Source: Ricinus communis (taxonomy: Eukaryota; Streptophyta; Magnoliopsida; Malpighiales; Euphorbiaceae). From it: 64,000 nucleotides of DNA. Below are positions 1 to 10,849 of the stretch, piece by piece (the first letter of the stretch is position 1; each line of letters opens with the position of its first letter). The stretch spans positions 32,585,159 through 32,649,158 of the forward strand of contig NC_063257.1 of NCBI RefSeq assembly GCF_019578655.1, in the 5' to 3' direction. The position numbers and the translations under genes were made by a program. The notes below the pieces were generated by a model that saw nothing but the letters and a program-made list of their open reading frames with translations, had not been told where the DNA came from and made no database searches.

Positions 1-59
1 GCATCAAAACCAATGAGAAAGAAGGCATTAAGTCTATTGAAATGCCAAAAGAAGAGATG

Positions 60-1730
60 ATGAGATCATCTTATGAGGACCCACCAACCCTAGAACTTAA
101 GAAACTCCCATCTCTTCTAGAATATGCATTCTTAATGGAGGGATCCAAATTACTAGTAATAGTTAATGCTGAGTTATTGGAATATTAGTAAGCTAAGCTA
201 TTAAAGGTGTTGAGGAGGCACTAAAGGGCAATAGCTTGGAAAATTGCAGATATTAATGGAATAAGGCCTTCATTTTGCACACACAAGATCTTAATGGAAG
301 AAGAATTCAAGACTGTAGAGCAGCCCCAAAGGCGTCTCAACCCTAATATGAAAGAGGTAGTAAAGAAGGAGGTGATCAAGCTCCTTGATACAGGGATAAT
401 TTATCCCATATTAGACAATTCTTGGGTAAGTCCAGTACAAGTGGTACCTAAGAAAGGAGGTATGACGGTCGTGGTAAATAAAAATAATGAAATTATACCA
501 ACACAAACAGTAACAGGTTAGAGAGGGTGCATCGACTATAGAAAGTTGAATGATGCCAATAGAAAAGATAATTTTCCATTGCCTTTTATTGATGAGATGC
601 TAAAAAGATAATCAGAGCATAAATATTACTTCTTCTTAGATGGGATGTCAGGGTACTTTCAGATTCTAATAGCCCCTGAAGATTAAGAGAAGACCATTTT
701 CATATGCCCATATGGGACCTTCGCCTATAGAAGAATGCTATTTGGTTTGTGTAATGCACTAGCTACATTCACGAGGTGTATGGTGGCTATCTTTGATGAT
801 TTAGTATAGGACATTATGAAAGCTTTTATGGATGGTTTTTCTATTCATGGGAATTCGTTTGAGTAATGTTTGGAGCATTTGGAGAGGGTTTTGATTAGTT
901 GTGAGGAAACCAACTTGGTTTTGAATTGGGAGAAATGCCATTTCATAGTACAAGAGGAATCGTTTTAGGACATAAGATCTCAAGTATGGGAATTGAGGTG
1001 GATCGAGCAAAAATTCAGACTATTAAGAAACTACGACCTTCATCATCTGTAAAAGCTATTAGGAGTGTTCTTGGACATGTGGGCTTTTACCGAAGATTCA
1101 TTAAAGACTTCCCAAAATAGCTAGACCCCTTACTAGGCCTTTGGAGAAAGATGATTTTGGGTTTGATTAGGAATGTATGAAGGCTTTTTGCTCTCTAAAA
1201 GAAAAACTTGTTAATGCTCTAATAATGGTAGACTAGACTAGAGTTTACCATTTGACCTCATGTATGATACTAGTGATTTCAATGTTGGAGCCCTTGTTGG
1301 TCAAAGGAGAGAAAAGCACTTTCAACCCATCTATTATGCAAGTAAAATGATGACTAAAGTGCAAATAAACTAGACTAGTACTGAAAAACAATTGCTCATC
1401 GTTATCTTTGCTTTTGATAAGTTTCAATCATACCTGATACTGTCAAAAGTGATTATGTACACTAATCACTCAGCATTGAGGTATTTATGCTCTAAGACTA
1501 ATGCAAAACCAAGACTAATAAGATGGGTTTTACTTTTGTAGGAATTTGACTTAGAGATACAAGATAAGAGGGGAGCAGAAAACTTGGTGGCCGACCATTT
1601 ATCACACCTAAAGAACCCTTATTTGGAGGAGTTACATGAAGAGGATATTAATGGTCATTTTCCAGATGAGCAATTGTATGTTATAGTGAGTTTGGTGAGT
1701 GATTTTGATTTTTCTATTCCATAATATGCT
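60..1730 (+). pseudogene. Athila-type pol: reverse transcriptase and RNase H, degenerate
   Basis: The stretch 294-521 stays open and encodes the start of the RT fingers, including 'NPNMKEVVKKEV' and 'WVSPVQVVPKKGG'. It continues after a TAG at 519-521 with 'CIDYRKLN' and 'FPLPFIDEML', then 'YGTFAYRRMLFGLCNA'. The catalytic box near 826-850 reads F-M-D-G where the family has F-M-D-D, so the second metal-binding aspartate is lost. The RNase H part lies at about 1260-1610 and ends in the characteristic 'NLVADHLSHL'. Several stops sit where the family has Trp or Gln (TAG for TGG or CAG, TAA for CAA). There are also frame changes around 1120-1250. In life this enzyme would copy element RNA into DNA inside virus-like particles; this copy is dead. 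Confidence 0.9.
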
Positions 1731-1890
1731 AATTCTTTTACAAATTATCTTGTTGCGAGAGAATTTTCAAAGGATTATTCTTTTGAATAAAAGAACAAAT
1801 TCTTTATTCATTTGAAATATAACTATTGGGAAGATTCATTTTTTTGAAATATGTGTTGATAGGATAACAAATAGGTGTGTAGCATGGTCG

Positions 1891-3060
1891 AAATCCATGA
1901 GCATTTTTTGTCATTGCATAATGGACCAGCTAGAGGACATTATGGGATAAGTGGACATCTCAAAAAGTACTACAAGCAGGTTTTTATTGGCCAACTCTAC
2001 TGAAGGATGGCCATGCGTTCATGCAAGAATGTGATTGTTTCCAACGTATAAGTAACATTTCATCTTGTGATAACATGCCCTAACATGGCATACTCAAATG
2101 TGATATTTTTATGTATGGGGTATCGACTCTATGGGACCATTTCCTTATTCTTTTGATAATAAATATAGTTTGGTAACTATTGACTATGTTTCTAAATGGG
2201 TTTAGGCACCAACTTTGCCTCGTAGTAATGCTAAAGTAGTAGTAAAATTCTTGAAAAAGATTTTCTACAAGTTTGGCATCCTTAAGGCTATTATTAGTGA
2301 TAAGGGCACACACTTTTATAATGCTTAACTAATGAAGGTGTTAAGAAGGGTTGGTGTCACACATAAATTTGGTATCCCTTATCACCCTCAAACTAGTGAC
2401 CAATTAAGAAACACAAATAGAGAACTCAAAAGAATTCTTGAGAAGACTATTGAGCGGTCTAGAAAGGATTGGTCTATGACACTTGATGATGCTATGTGGG
2501 CTTATAGAATTGATTTTAAAATAGCCTTAGGCACCACTCCTTGTAGATTTGTATATGGAAAATCTTGCCATCTACCTGTTGAGATTGAACATAAAGCTTT
2601 TTGGGCTCTAAAATAAGTTAATCTTGATCTAGCTAGTGCATGTTTAAAAAGGAAATTACAGCTTAATGAGCTGGATGAATGGCGGTTTCACGCTTATGAG
2701 AATGCCCGTTTAATAAAGGAATGCATAAAAAAAGTGCCATGATTTTCAGATCAAGCCTAGAAGAGAGTTTCAAATAGGAGATAAGGTACTTCTATTCAAC
2801 ACGCGACTTTGGCGTTTTCTAGGTCAGTTAAAATCATGTTGGTCAAGTCCATTTATAGTTAAACAAGATTTTTCGTATAAAGCAATTGAGTCAACGCATC
2901 CTTAAGATGGTGAATTTAGTTAGGCCATAGATTGAGATTGTCCATTAGAGGAGAGATTGACTCGAGAAAAAAAGTCTTACAACTTCTTGAATCAACATAA
3001 GAAAATACCTAGATGTCTAACTAAGATGACATTAAAGAAGTGCTTGGTAGGAGAAAACCT
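1891..3060 (+). pseudogene. Athila-type integrase, first copy, degenerate
   Basis: About 1890-2080 is a corrupted zinc-binding N-terminus. The catalytic core begins near 2110 ('[12 protein letters not shown]', 'TIDYVSKWV') with acidic residues in the expected places (D in 'GIDSMGP', D in 'IISDKGTHF'). The longest open piece is 2332-2616, which holds 'PYHPQTSDQ' followed by the asparagine- and arginine-rich helix and the 'CHLPVEIEHKAFWALK' C-terminal part. The family has 'QTSGQ' at that point; here G is D. The integrase would insert the cDNA into the chromosome. Stops at about 2203, 2326 and 2614 break it. A second copy of the same region follows at 3987. Confidence 0.87.
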
Positions 3061-3129
3061 GCTTTTTGTTTATATTTATTATTATTATTATTAATTAATT
3101 AATTATGTTTAGATTAAGCCATTAGTTCT

Positions 3130-3408
3130 AAGGAAAATTTTTACTGCCATCTTAGCGAAAGAGCATATCCTAAACCAACGAGTATGTCTACTCTTTGGAT
3201 GAAATAGTGGAGAATGAGCGCCTTGAAAGAGCTTATCAAGAGAAATACCTTTATGGAGACAACACTTCAGAGGAAGCCCCCAAAATTTGGCAATAGTATA
3301 GAAAGTGATCCTAGTGAGCCTAGTGATTGGGAAGGAAGGGAAGGCAGTCCTACTACTCCAAAATACCGCGAGGAAACCCTAGGAACCACGCTCGTGCTAC
3401 TTTAACGC
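3130..3408 (+). pseudogene. Broken first copy of the small post-integrase ORF
   Basis: This matches the C-terminal half of the 164-residue ORF at 5219-5713: both share 'EYVYSLDEIVENE' (shifted here), 'NSIESDPSEPSD' and the 'TLGTTLVLL' ending. The counterpart of the start codon reads ATT instead of ATG, at about 3123. Roughly 200 bp of the N-terminal coding part is missing here compared with the second copy. The open piece runs 3214-3405. Function unknown. Confidence 0.7.
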
Positions 3409-3799
3409 TAAAAAGGGGGTGAGGACGCCCAAGGAAGGTTAAGCAACCTTCTACAATTAAGAGAGGGAGGGGCCATCCAAAGAAGTCATTATGAAAATCT
3501 TGAGATAGGAGAATTGGAATAAATTTTTTGATTAGTAGTCTTAGTATTCTAGATATTTATCTTTGTTTTTTGCTATTTGATTTTTCTTTTCTTAGTATAG
3601 GGTTGAATCCATAAACCCTTAGTTTTTGTGTTTTATTTATTTATTTATTAATGAAGTTTAGTTTAGTTTAAATTTGATTTTTTTCATCATTAGATTATAT
3701 TTTTCATTATTAATTCAATTTTTATTCATGTTTGTTTAAAATAAGGCATGGGACAAGTGATTAGGGTTAAGCAAAGTGAAACAACTTTTCTTAGAAGAT

Positions 3800-3990
3800 T
3801 ACATCACAAAGGTACACGGTCGTATGGTGTCCCCATGTGGAATTAATGGAACATACCAAAGAAAAATTGTCACACGGGGAGGTGACACGCCCGTGTCCAT
3901 CCCGTGTAGGATACTTAAAACCTACCATAGTAAAACTGTGTCATAAGGGTAGAAGACACGCCCACGTCACCTAGCCATGTGACATGAATC
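3800..3990 (+). repeat. Cluster of CACACGG/CCGTGTG-type imperfect palindromes, unit 1
   Basis: Short motifs of the type CACACGGGG...CACGCCCGTGT recur several times within 190 bp, for example near 3814, 3870, 3885 and 3955. They are GC-rich islands in AT-rich sequence and could form cruciforms or hairpins. The same pattern recurs at 6095-6420 and inside the LTRs of this window's Ty3 elements (about 9610-9830, 32330-32465, 37930-38165). It has no coding potential. Confidence 0.6.
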
Positions 3991-5130
3991 CATGATCATT
4001 TTTAGTCATTTCCATAATGAACCAGCTAGAGGAAATTATGTGGTAAGTAGGACAACTCAAAAAGTACTGGAAGTAGGGTTTTATTAGCTAAGTCTATTCA
4101 AGGATAGCCACACGGTCGTGCAAGAATGTGATCGTTGCCAACATATAAGTAACATTTCATCTCGTGATGAGATGCTTCAACATGGCAGACTCGAACGAGA
4201 AATTTTTTATGTATAGGGTATCGAATTTATGGCGCCATTTCCTAATTCATTTAGTAATAAATATATTTTGATGGTTATTGACTATGTTTCTAAATGGTTT
4301 GAGGTACAAGCTTTGCCTCGCAATGATGCTAGAGTAGTAGTAAAATTCTTAAAAAAGATTTTCTGCAAGTTTGGCATCCCTAAGGCCATTGTTAGTGATA
4401 GGGGCAAATATATTTACAATTATCAACTAAAGAAGGTGTTAAGAAGGTTTGGTGCCATGCATAAATTTGCTACCCCTTATCACCCTCAAACTAGTGGCCA
4501 AGTAGAAAACACAAATAGAGAACTCAAAAGAATTCTTGAAAAGACTGTTGAGCGGTCTAGGAAGGATTAGTCTATGAAACTTGATGATGCTATTTGGGCT
4601 TATAGAACTGCTTTTAAAATAGCCTTGGGCACCACTCCTTATAGATTAGTATATGAAGAATCTTCCCATCTACCTGTTGAGATTGAACATAGAGCTTTTT
4701 GGGCTATAAAATAGGTTAATCTTGATCTAACTAGTGCAGGTTTGAAAAGGAAATTATAGATTAATGAGCTGGATGAATGGCGGCTTCATGCTTATGATAG
4801 TGCACGTCTAACAAACGAACGCACAAAGAAGTAGCATGATTCTTTGATCAAGCATAGAAGAGAGTTTCAAGTCGAAGATAAGGTACTTCTATTCAACTCG
4901 CGACTTTGGCTTTTTCTAAGTAAGTTAACATCACGTTGGTCAGGTTCGTTTATAGTTAAACAAGTATTTTCATATGGAGCAGTTGAGTTAACGCATCCTG
5001 AAATGGGTGAATTTAGTTAGGCCATAGATTGTGACTCTATCTTGGAGGAGAGAATGACTTGGGAAAAGAAGTCTTATAACTTCTCGAGTAGACATAAAAA
5101 AATACCTAGATGTCTAGCTAGGATGACATT
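3987..5130 (+). pseudogene. Athila-type integrase, second (tandem) copy, degenerate
   Basis: This is a diverged duplicate of 1891-3060. The open segment 4229-4570 encodes the core with 'MVIDYVSKWFEVQALPR', 'AIVSDRGKYIY' and 'PYHPQTSGQVENTNRELKR', so here the 'QTSGQ' element is intact, unlike in the first copy. It breaks at TAG 4568-4570 (a Trp codon in the other copy) and again near 4712. The C-terminal pol tail runs to about 5130, before an AT-rich spacer and the next ORF. A tandem repeat of only the integrase end of pol is not a normal element layout and points to a duplication inside the element. Confidence 0.87.
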
Positions 5131-5218
5131 AAAGAAGCACTAGGTAGGAGGCAACCTATTTTTTATTTATATTTTATTATTATTATTAATAATTAATTAA
5201 TTATGTTTAGATTAAGCC

Positions 5219-5713
5219 ATGAGTTCTAGGGATAATCATGTATATGATGTTCCTTCATTACCATCTCCATCTCCGCCACCATATAGAGATAGGCGCAGGA
5301 CGAAATCACCCACACCACATCCAGCTAAGTTTGGAAGCAGAAATTTTCCCTTACCTTGTTCATCATCACCTATAATGTGGGTACCATTCTATAGGAAGAG
5401 GAAGCCATGGGATCCAAGGCCTGAAAAATATACTACCATCTTAGCTTACCAAAGAGCATATCCTAAACCCAACGAGTATGTCTACTCTTTGGATGAAATA
5501 GTGGAGAATGAGCCCCTTCGAAGAGCCTATCCAGAGAGATACCTTTATATAGACAACGCTTCGGAGGAAGCCCCAAAATCTGACAATAGTATAGAAAGTG
5601 AGCCTAGTGATTCGAAAGGAAGGAAGGCATTCCTCCTACTCCAATACGGCGAGGACACCCTAGGAAGCACACTCGTGCTACTTCAACGCCAAAAAGTGGG
5701 TGAGGACACCTAA
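5219..5713 (+). CDS. Uncharacterised 164-residue ORF between integrase and third ORF of the Athila-type element
   Basis: This open frame begins at an ATG (5219) some 90 bp after the end of pol. I do not recognise the product. Residues 10-40 are rich in Ser and Pro ('SLPSPSPPPYRDRRRT') with a basic RDRRR patch. Residues 52-66 contain 'MWVPFYRKRKPWDPR'. The middle is tyrosine-rich and repeats a phrase ('YQRAYPKPNEYVYSLDE' then 'LRRAYPERYLYIDN'). The tail is acidic and serine-rich. No membrane segment or catalytic motif is evident. A shortened, broken copy lies at 3130-3408 in the tandem unit. Being shared by two diverged copies shows it belongs to the element. A gag- or RNA-binding accessory role would be a guess; it may equally be a decayed piece of a longer frame. 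Confidence 0.5.
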   Translation: MSSRDNHVYDVPSLPSPSPPPYRDRRRTKSPTPHPAKFGSRNFPLPCSSSPIMWVPFYRKRKPWDPRPEKYTTILAYQRAYPKPNEYVYSLDEIVENEPLRRAYPERYLYIDNASEEAPKSDNSIESEPSDSKGRKAFLLLQYGEDTLGSTLVLLQRQKVGEDT

Positions 5714-6094
5714 GGAAGGTTAAACAACCTTCCACGATTAATAGAGGGAGGGGCCGTCCAAAGAAGTCAATGTGAAACTTTTGAGATAGGAGAATTGGAA
5801 TAAAAGTTTTGATTAGTAGTCTTAATATTCTAGATATTTATCTTATTTTTTCCTATTTGATTTTTCTTTCCTTAGTATAGGGTTTGAATTCATAAACCAT
5901 TAGTTTTTGTGTTTTATTTATTTATTTATTTATTAAGGATGTTGAGTTTGGTTTAAATTTTCTTTTGTTTATCATTAGATTATGTTTTTCATTATTATTT
6001 TGGTTTTTATTCGTGTTTGTTTAAAATAAGGCATGGGATAAGTGATTAGGGTTATATAAAGTGAAATAATTTTTCTTGGAAGATTCATCACATA

Positions 6095-6425
6095 GGTAGC
6101 CACACGGCCATGTGGTATCCCCATATGGAATCAACAGAACATACCAAAGCAAAACTATGTCACACAGGGAGGTGGCACGCCCATGTCCCTCCCGTGTGGG
6201 ATACTTAAAACTCACTGTAGTAAAACTGTGTCACACGGGGAGAAGACATGCCAGTGTCACCTAGTCATATGACATGCATCTCTTAAGCCAAAGATATTTC
6301 ATTTCACACAAGGAGGGGACATGCTCATGTCCCTCCCATGTGGTTGAAATAATGAAATCTCAAATTTGAATAAGACGTCACACGGGGAGCATACCATCGT
6401 GTCTCTCTCGTGTGACATTAAAATT
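6095..6425 (+). repeat. Second cluster of CACACGG/CCGTGTG-type palindromes
   Basis: This matches 3800-3990 at the end of the second tandem unit and continues to 6425 with three further motifs (CACACAAGGAGGGGACATG near 6304, CACACGGGGAGCATACC near 6379, CGTGTGACATT near 6409). It has no open frame and lies just upstream of the third ORF, in the leader position for its subgenomic or spliced RNA. Confidence 0.55.
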
Positions 6426-6618
6426 TTGATTCTATAAATAATTAATGAGACAAAACCCTAGCCACCTTTCTATTTTTCTCTCTTCTCTCCAATCTATTTC
6501 ACCTCTTTCTCTTTTCTTTTCCTTTTTCTTTGATCCCAAAACACCATTTTTACCCTAAAATTCTTTACCATCATCCTCTTTCTCTTCTTTTCTTTATTAT
6601 CTATTCATTTTCTTGATA

Positions 6619-8097
6619 ATGGGTACAAAGAAAAGTGGTTCAACGAAGAACTGCTTTACAAGCCCCAATTAAACGACCAAGAAGTGGGAGTTCTTCTTCT
6701 CAAGCCGCTCCTTTGGTTTTATTCGACCGAAATCATCCTTCTGTATAGTTTCATGACAACGTATCAAAGGCATGATTTGAGAATTTTACCAATAAAATAT
6801 TTTGCCTAACCCGTTAATTAGGACTTCATGCATTCCATCTGATTTGAAGAGCAACTACGGCGATGGGTTAATCAACCGACTTAGAGAAAGTTCTTCGAAA
6901 TCTCAGAGCCTGCTTATAGAGAAATAACTCTAGAGTTCTTGTGCACCTTGCATTTTAAAGTCGGTTAAAAGGTCAATCATACGGGAAAGAAAATCAAGTT
7001 TCATTTGGAAAGAAAACATCACAACATTCGGTGAATGAGTTTGTCATCGCTATGGGTATATAAACGAAGGAAGAGGTAGCATCAGACGATTAAAAGGATG
7101 CACCCTGCAAATTCTTTAGGAACTGGACTCCGGAGGGTGTTTGGGAAAAATTAGTGCCAATGCGCCTAGGTATGTGACCTCTAAATCCAAAGCTTCCACT
7201 TTTGATTCTTTTCCCTTGCGATTTATGCACTTTCTCTTGACTACTACGATTACGGGTCGAGGTAAGAGTGGTGGGCATTGAACCCAACATGATTTATTTT
7301 ATTTAATATGCTTAGAAGAGGGTATTTGGTGTAATGTTGCTTTGTGTCTATTAGTATATTTACTTAAGCAGACTAAGACATTAGACAAAGGATGTTTGTG
7401 CAGGGGTACATACATTACAAGGCTTGCAAAGGATTTTAGTATTTTTGAAGGCCTATCGACAATGACATTGGATAGATTTCCAAAATTGATGGGTTTAGAG
7501 ACTTGCAACACATGGATAAGGAAAAATAAATTATGCCTAACATACCTCCTTCGCAAGAGGACTTTGAGTTTGATTTGCACACTGACCCACCACCATTCAC
7601 CATAACTACCCCTGGTACATCAGCTATCCCTCTAACGGATTGACCTTCTTCTTCCTCTTTCCTTCCTCCGCCTACTGGAGGTGAGCTATATAAGGACTGG
7701 ATGGCTTATAATTTTGTGCAAACGGATGAGGATCGAACCCCATGGTGTTTACGCATCAAATTCGTAAGTTGGAAATGCAAATGCATGGGCTTCAATACCA
7801 GGATAATAAGTTGCTCCACAATCAAGCCCAAATGATAGGAATGCTTTAGAATCAACAGGAGATGATGCGTCATCAGCAAATGAATATGGATTGGTTCCAA
7901 AACTCGATGATGCATTATTGGTAGTCGCAAGGCTACACCCCATCGAGACCTCCTCCAAGTTTCTATCAGGCTCATCAAGTTCAACTAGATGATGGAGCGG
8001 GTGTCCATGATATTGATCCCGACAATAGCGATGAGGCGGAAGATGATGCTGATGATGATGACAGTGGCATGGAAGGCCGAACATTTATTTTCTATTA
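6619..8097 (+). pseudogene. Env-position third ORF of Athila-type element ('putative plant transposon protein' type), degenerate
   Basis: The frame starts at ATG 6619 ('MGTKKSGS'), a basic serine-rich N-terminus of the kind seen on these ORFs. Around 6870-6960 it reads 'RKFFEISEPAYREITLEFL', and around 7030-7085 'SVNEFVIAMGI' followed by a stop and 'TKEEV'. From 7186 it reads 'SKASTFDSFPLRFMHFLL' and 'TITGRGKSGG'. A long open part (7342-7605) holds 'CRGTYITRLAKDF'. The C-terminus (about 7990-8095) is acidic, with a DDADDDD run before the stop. This set matches the conserved plant retroelement ORF found downstream of pol (established knowledge). Its function is unproven; some authors call it env-like. 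Several stops and frame changes disable it. The same kind of protein is encoded at 24819-26039 by a copia element. Confidence 0.78.
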
Positions 8098-9408
8098 ATC
8101 TATCGATGTTTTGAACAATTTGACTTGTTTTAATTAGATTTACTTTTATTTATTTTGTTTTATTTTGGAATTGAGATGTTTTTAATTTCTACACATTTTT
8201 ATATTCTTGTTAGATACATTTCTTTTGGTTTTAGTTGATAGTCTTTTGGATTTTCTTAATTTGGTGTATTCCTATGATTGCATAGCTATCTAGTACTTCT
8301 ACTTTGTCCATATTTTAGACCTATGCTAATCAGACACATACTTGTAAAGAATTGGATATTGACTTAGAATTATGCAACTTACTTGATTCCATAGAAATCT
8401 TTCTCTTCTATTGTTTTCATAATATATGCAAACACATTAAGGACAATGTGTTCAATAAGTGTGAGAGAAGGGTGTATGTTGTGTTGTGTCTCATATTGCC
8501 TATTAGGGACTTATTCTTTATTTCAAGCTTATTGAATTTGATTAAATTGTTGTGATGATTTATACTCTCTCGAATATATAGGTTAAAGAATATTTAGGTA
8601 ATCATCATATAAATCGCATTTTAGTTGATTTGGCCTTGATTTGAGAATTGAATTTTACTCCCTTACTTAGGTTTTTAATTGGTAGCTGTTGCATGGTTAT
8701 TCTACATGTTGAAACTTTAGTATGTTAATGAGCTTTATTTTTCAAAATTCTCTAGATTTTGCTAAAGTAGATATGCTTATTACTCCTTTGTATAATAAAC
8801 AATTGTTAAGTGGTTTTTGCTCTACTCCTCTTTTCTCAAAATGGTTCAAAATGAAAACAAATAAATTAAAGGAAATCCGAGAATATGAGTAGTTGTTTGG
8901 ACCTGTGACTCTAGTTGAGTAACCGGGGGTTAGCATCACTAATGTCTACACTCATGTAAAAAGGCTAGATTGCTAATTTCATATATGCTCAAACTCAACC
9001 TTGTCTAGTTGAGTAACCAGGGGTTGGCATCACTAATGTCTACACTCACGTAAAAAGGCTAGATTGACAAACTACTAATAAGTACTTGAGCATCATGGGG
9101 AATTTAGTTTGGTAATTAGGAAAAAAATCTTTAATTCTATTTCTTCAAAGTTTTGAGTTGTTTGGAAGGAACTCTCGTTGCCCTAACTTTAGAATTCGAG
9201 TTTTTGATTTCGCTTACTCCTATTATGAGAAAACCCTAGTTGATGGTTTATCATTTAAGGATTGATTCTTGGCTAATGATTCTAGATGGTGTTTTTATAT
9301 AAATGATTAACCTTAAAATTATTTGATATCTGTTTATTAAAGAGAACGTTTATCATTTCTTCATTTTTTATTTTATTCGATTTGCTTGAGAACAAGCAAG
9401 TACTTAAG
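8098..9408 (+). other. 3' untranslated region of the Athila-type element, with a 62-bp direct repeat
   Basis: There is no supported gene here. It contains a direct repeat of 62 bp at 8911-8972 and 9005-9066 that differs at three positions by eye, with a 94-bp period. The repeat starts CTAGTTGAGTAACC and ends AGGCTAGATTG. Position (after the third ORF, before the polypurine tract) is typical of Athila untranslated DNA. Confidence 0.7.
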
Positions 9409-9420
9409 TGTAGGGGAATT
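9409..9420 (+). other. Polypurine tract of the Athila-type element
   Basis: TGTAGGGGAATT lies immediately before the TG that opens the LTR. This is the expected primer site for plus-strand DNA synthesis, and its position supports the LTR start at 9421. Confidence 0.7.
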
Positions 9421-10806
9421 TGATAGATGCTAGAAGCACTTACTATTAAGCTATGTTTGTACTTTGATTTCACCCTCAATTGAGTTTAATTTGTTTGTTA
9501 GAATTTGTTCTTCAATTTCTTTTAGATACTTTAAGGATCCTACATGAAGAGAGGCTTTTGGCACCAAAAAGCGTGAGAATCGGACAAAGAAAATGCATGT
9601 TCATTAAGGTTTAGAGTCTCACATGGGCATGACATAGGAAGCTCTTGCCCTTGTGGTCTTTCCGTGCAAGACAAGAAGAATGGCAGAATGTTAGAAGGCT
9701 TGAAACAGGAAGCACACTTCCGTGTGGTCTTCCCGTGTGAATCAAGAAAATTGGCAAATTGTGCTAGAAGTTCAAACGGGGAGGGGACGTGCCCGTGTGA
9801 CCTTCTCGTGTGTCCTAGAAGGTGATTCTAAGCTATGAGGAGTTTAAGACATCACACAGCCTATGTGGTCCCCATGTCAATCATAAAAATACACTATTTA
9901 AAGGACCGTTTAGGGTTGTTTTGAGGAGTTCCATCATTAGTTCATTTCTGGAGAACTTAATTTCCTTTCATTTCTTAGGGTTTTATTGGTTTTTTTCAAG
10001 GAACAACATCATTTCTATCATTGTTTCCCAAGATTGAAGATCCAAGGTTGAAGATTTCCATCTCTACTCATCCATGAATAGTCTGAGATCTTCTTTCCCT
10101 AATCTTTATTTTTTATTGTAATGTGTAGGAACTGATCTTCTTGCTATTCAGGTTTTGATTTGTATTTTATGGATTGATTCAAAGTTAATGCATTTAAATC
10201 TTTTCCTTGAGTTGTTTTATTCCTTTGATTGTATAATTATATATTTCAATTGATAAGTCAACATATTGATTGGGATTTGTTTTCATAAATTGATTAGATA
10301 TAACTATTTATGAATTGATAACATCTTAGGGATTAAGGATTGATTGGGAAATTAGAGATAGATCTATAAGATCCTTTGGTTCAATAGTTCCTTAGCCTTA
10401 ATGCATGACCTAAGTGAGTGGGTTTGAGAAGAGATTCATTTTCTTCCTCTTAAGAGTTAAGGCTTTAATCAATTGAGTATGTTTTCACCTAATTTTGTAG
10501 AATGCCAACTCAACTCATGGTTTGACTTAATTGCTATTTGTTTCATGAAGTATCCATCTCATTAGGGGGGTTCATTACCTGAATAGGCTTTATCCTTGAT
10601 TAATATACCAATCTTTTTAATTCTTGTTTTAATATTAATTTACTTTCAAACATTTCTACTTATAAACAACATTTTGATTGCTAGACATTAGTATAAGAGT
10701 GAAAAAAGTATTCACAATTAAGTCCCTAGTGGAACGATACTCTTATTCATTACTTTATTGCTTGATATGATCAGTATACTTTGCCGTGTTCGGATAGCAC
10801 GCATCA
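9421..10806 (+). repeat. 3' LTR of the Athila-type element (~1386 bp)
   Basis: It opens TGATAGATGC just after the polypurine tract and ends ...GCATCA at 10806, giving an imperfect terminal inverted repeat (TGAT.../...ATCA). Near the end it has the phrase 'CCTAGTGGAACGATACTC', common at the ends of plant Athila LTRs (family knowledge). It includes CACACGG/CCGTGTG palindromes at 9610-9830. The partner LTR lies outside the window, so the boundaries rest on motifs only. Confidence 0.72.
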
Positions 10807-10849
10807 GACTCGGTACTGCAAGGCTTTTCAACCTAATTGAAAACACGCC

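Larger units (their letters stand above)
1891..6268 (+). repeat. Tandem duplication of ~2.1 kb inside the Athila-type element
   Basis: Unit 1 (1891-3986) and unit 2 (3987-6268) are collinear: integrase, AT-rich spacer with TTA runs, small ORF, an 'AGGGAGGGGCC' tract, then a palindrome-rich untranslated stretch. Both units begin with AATCCATGA (1892-1900 and 3987-3995), and the upstream sequence GTGACATG that ends unit 1 is also found at the end of unit 2 (about 6260-6267). Unit 2 is longer because unit 1 lost ~200 bp of the small ORF. The copies differ at many sites, so the duplication is old. Confidence 0.85.
1..10806 (+). mobile_element. Athila-type Ty3/gypsy retrotransposon, 3' portion
   Basis: From the left edge the sequence reads, in order, reverse transcriptase, RNase H, integrase (twice), a small unknown ORF, an env-position third ORF, an untranslated stretch, a polypurine tract and one LTR ending near 10806. 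Gag, protease and the 5' LTR would lie left of the window. The domain order RT-RH-IN and the protein wording place it in the Ty3/gypsy superfamily, Athila branch (family knowledge). Every pol domain carries stops and frameshifts, so the element cannot move by itself. Part of the interior is tandemly duplicated (1891-6268). Confidence 0.88.
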
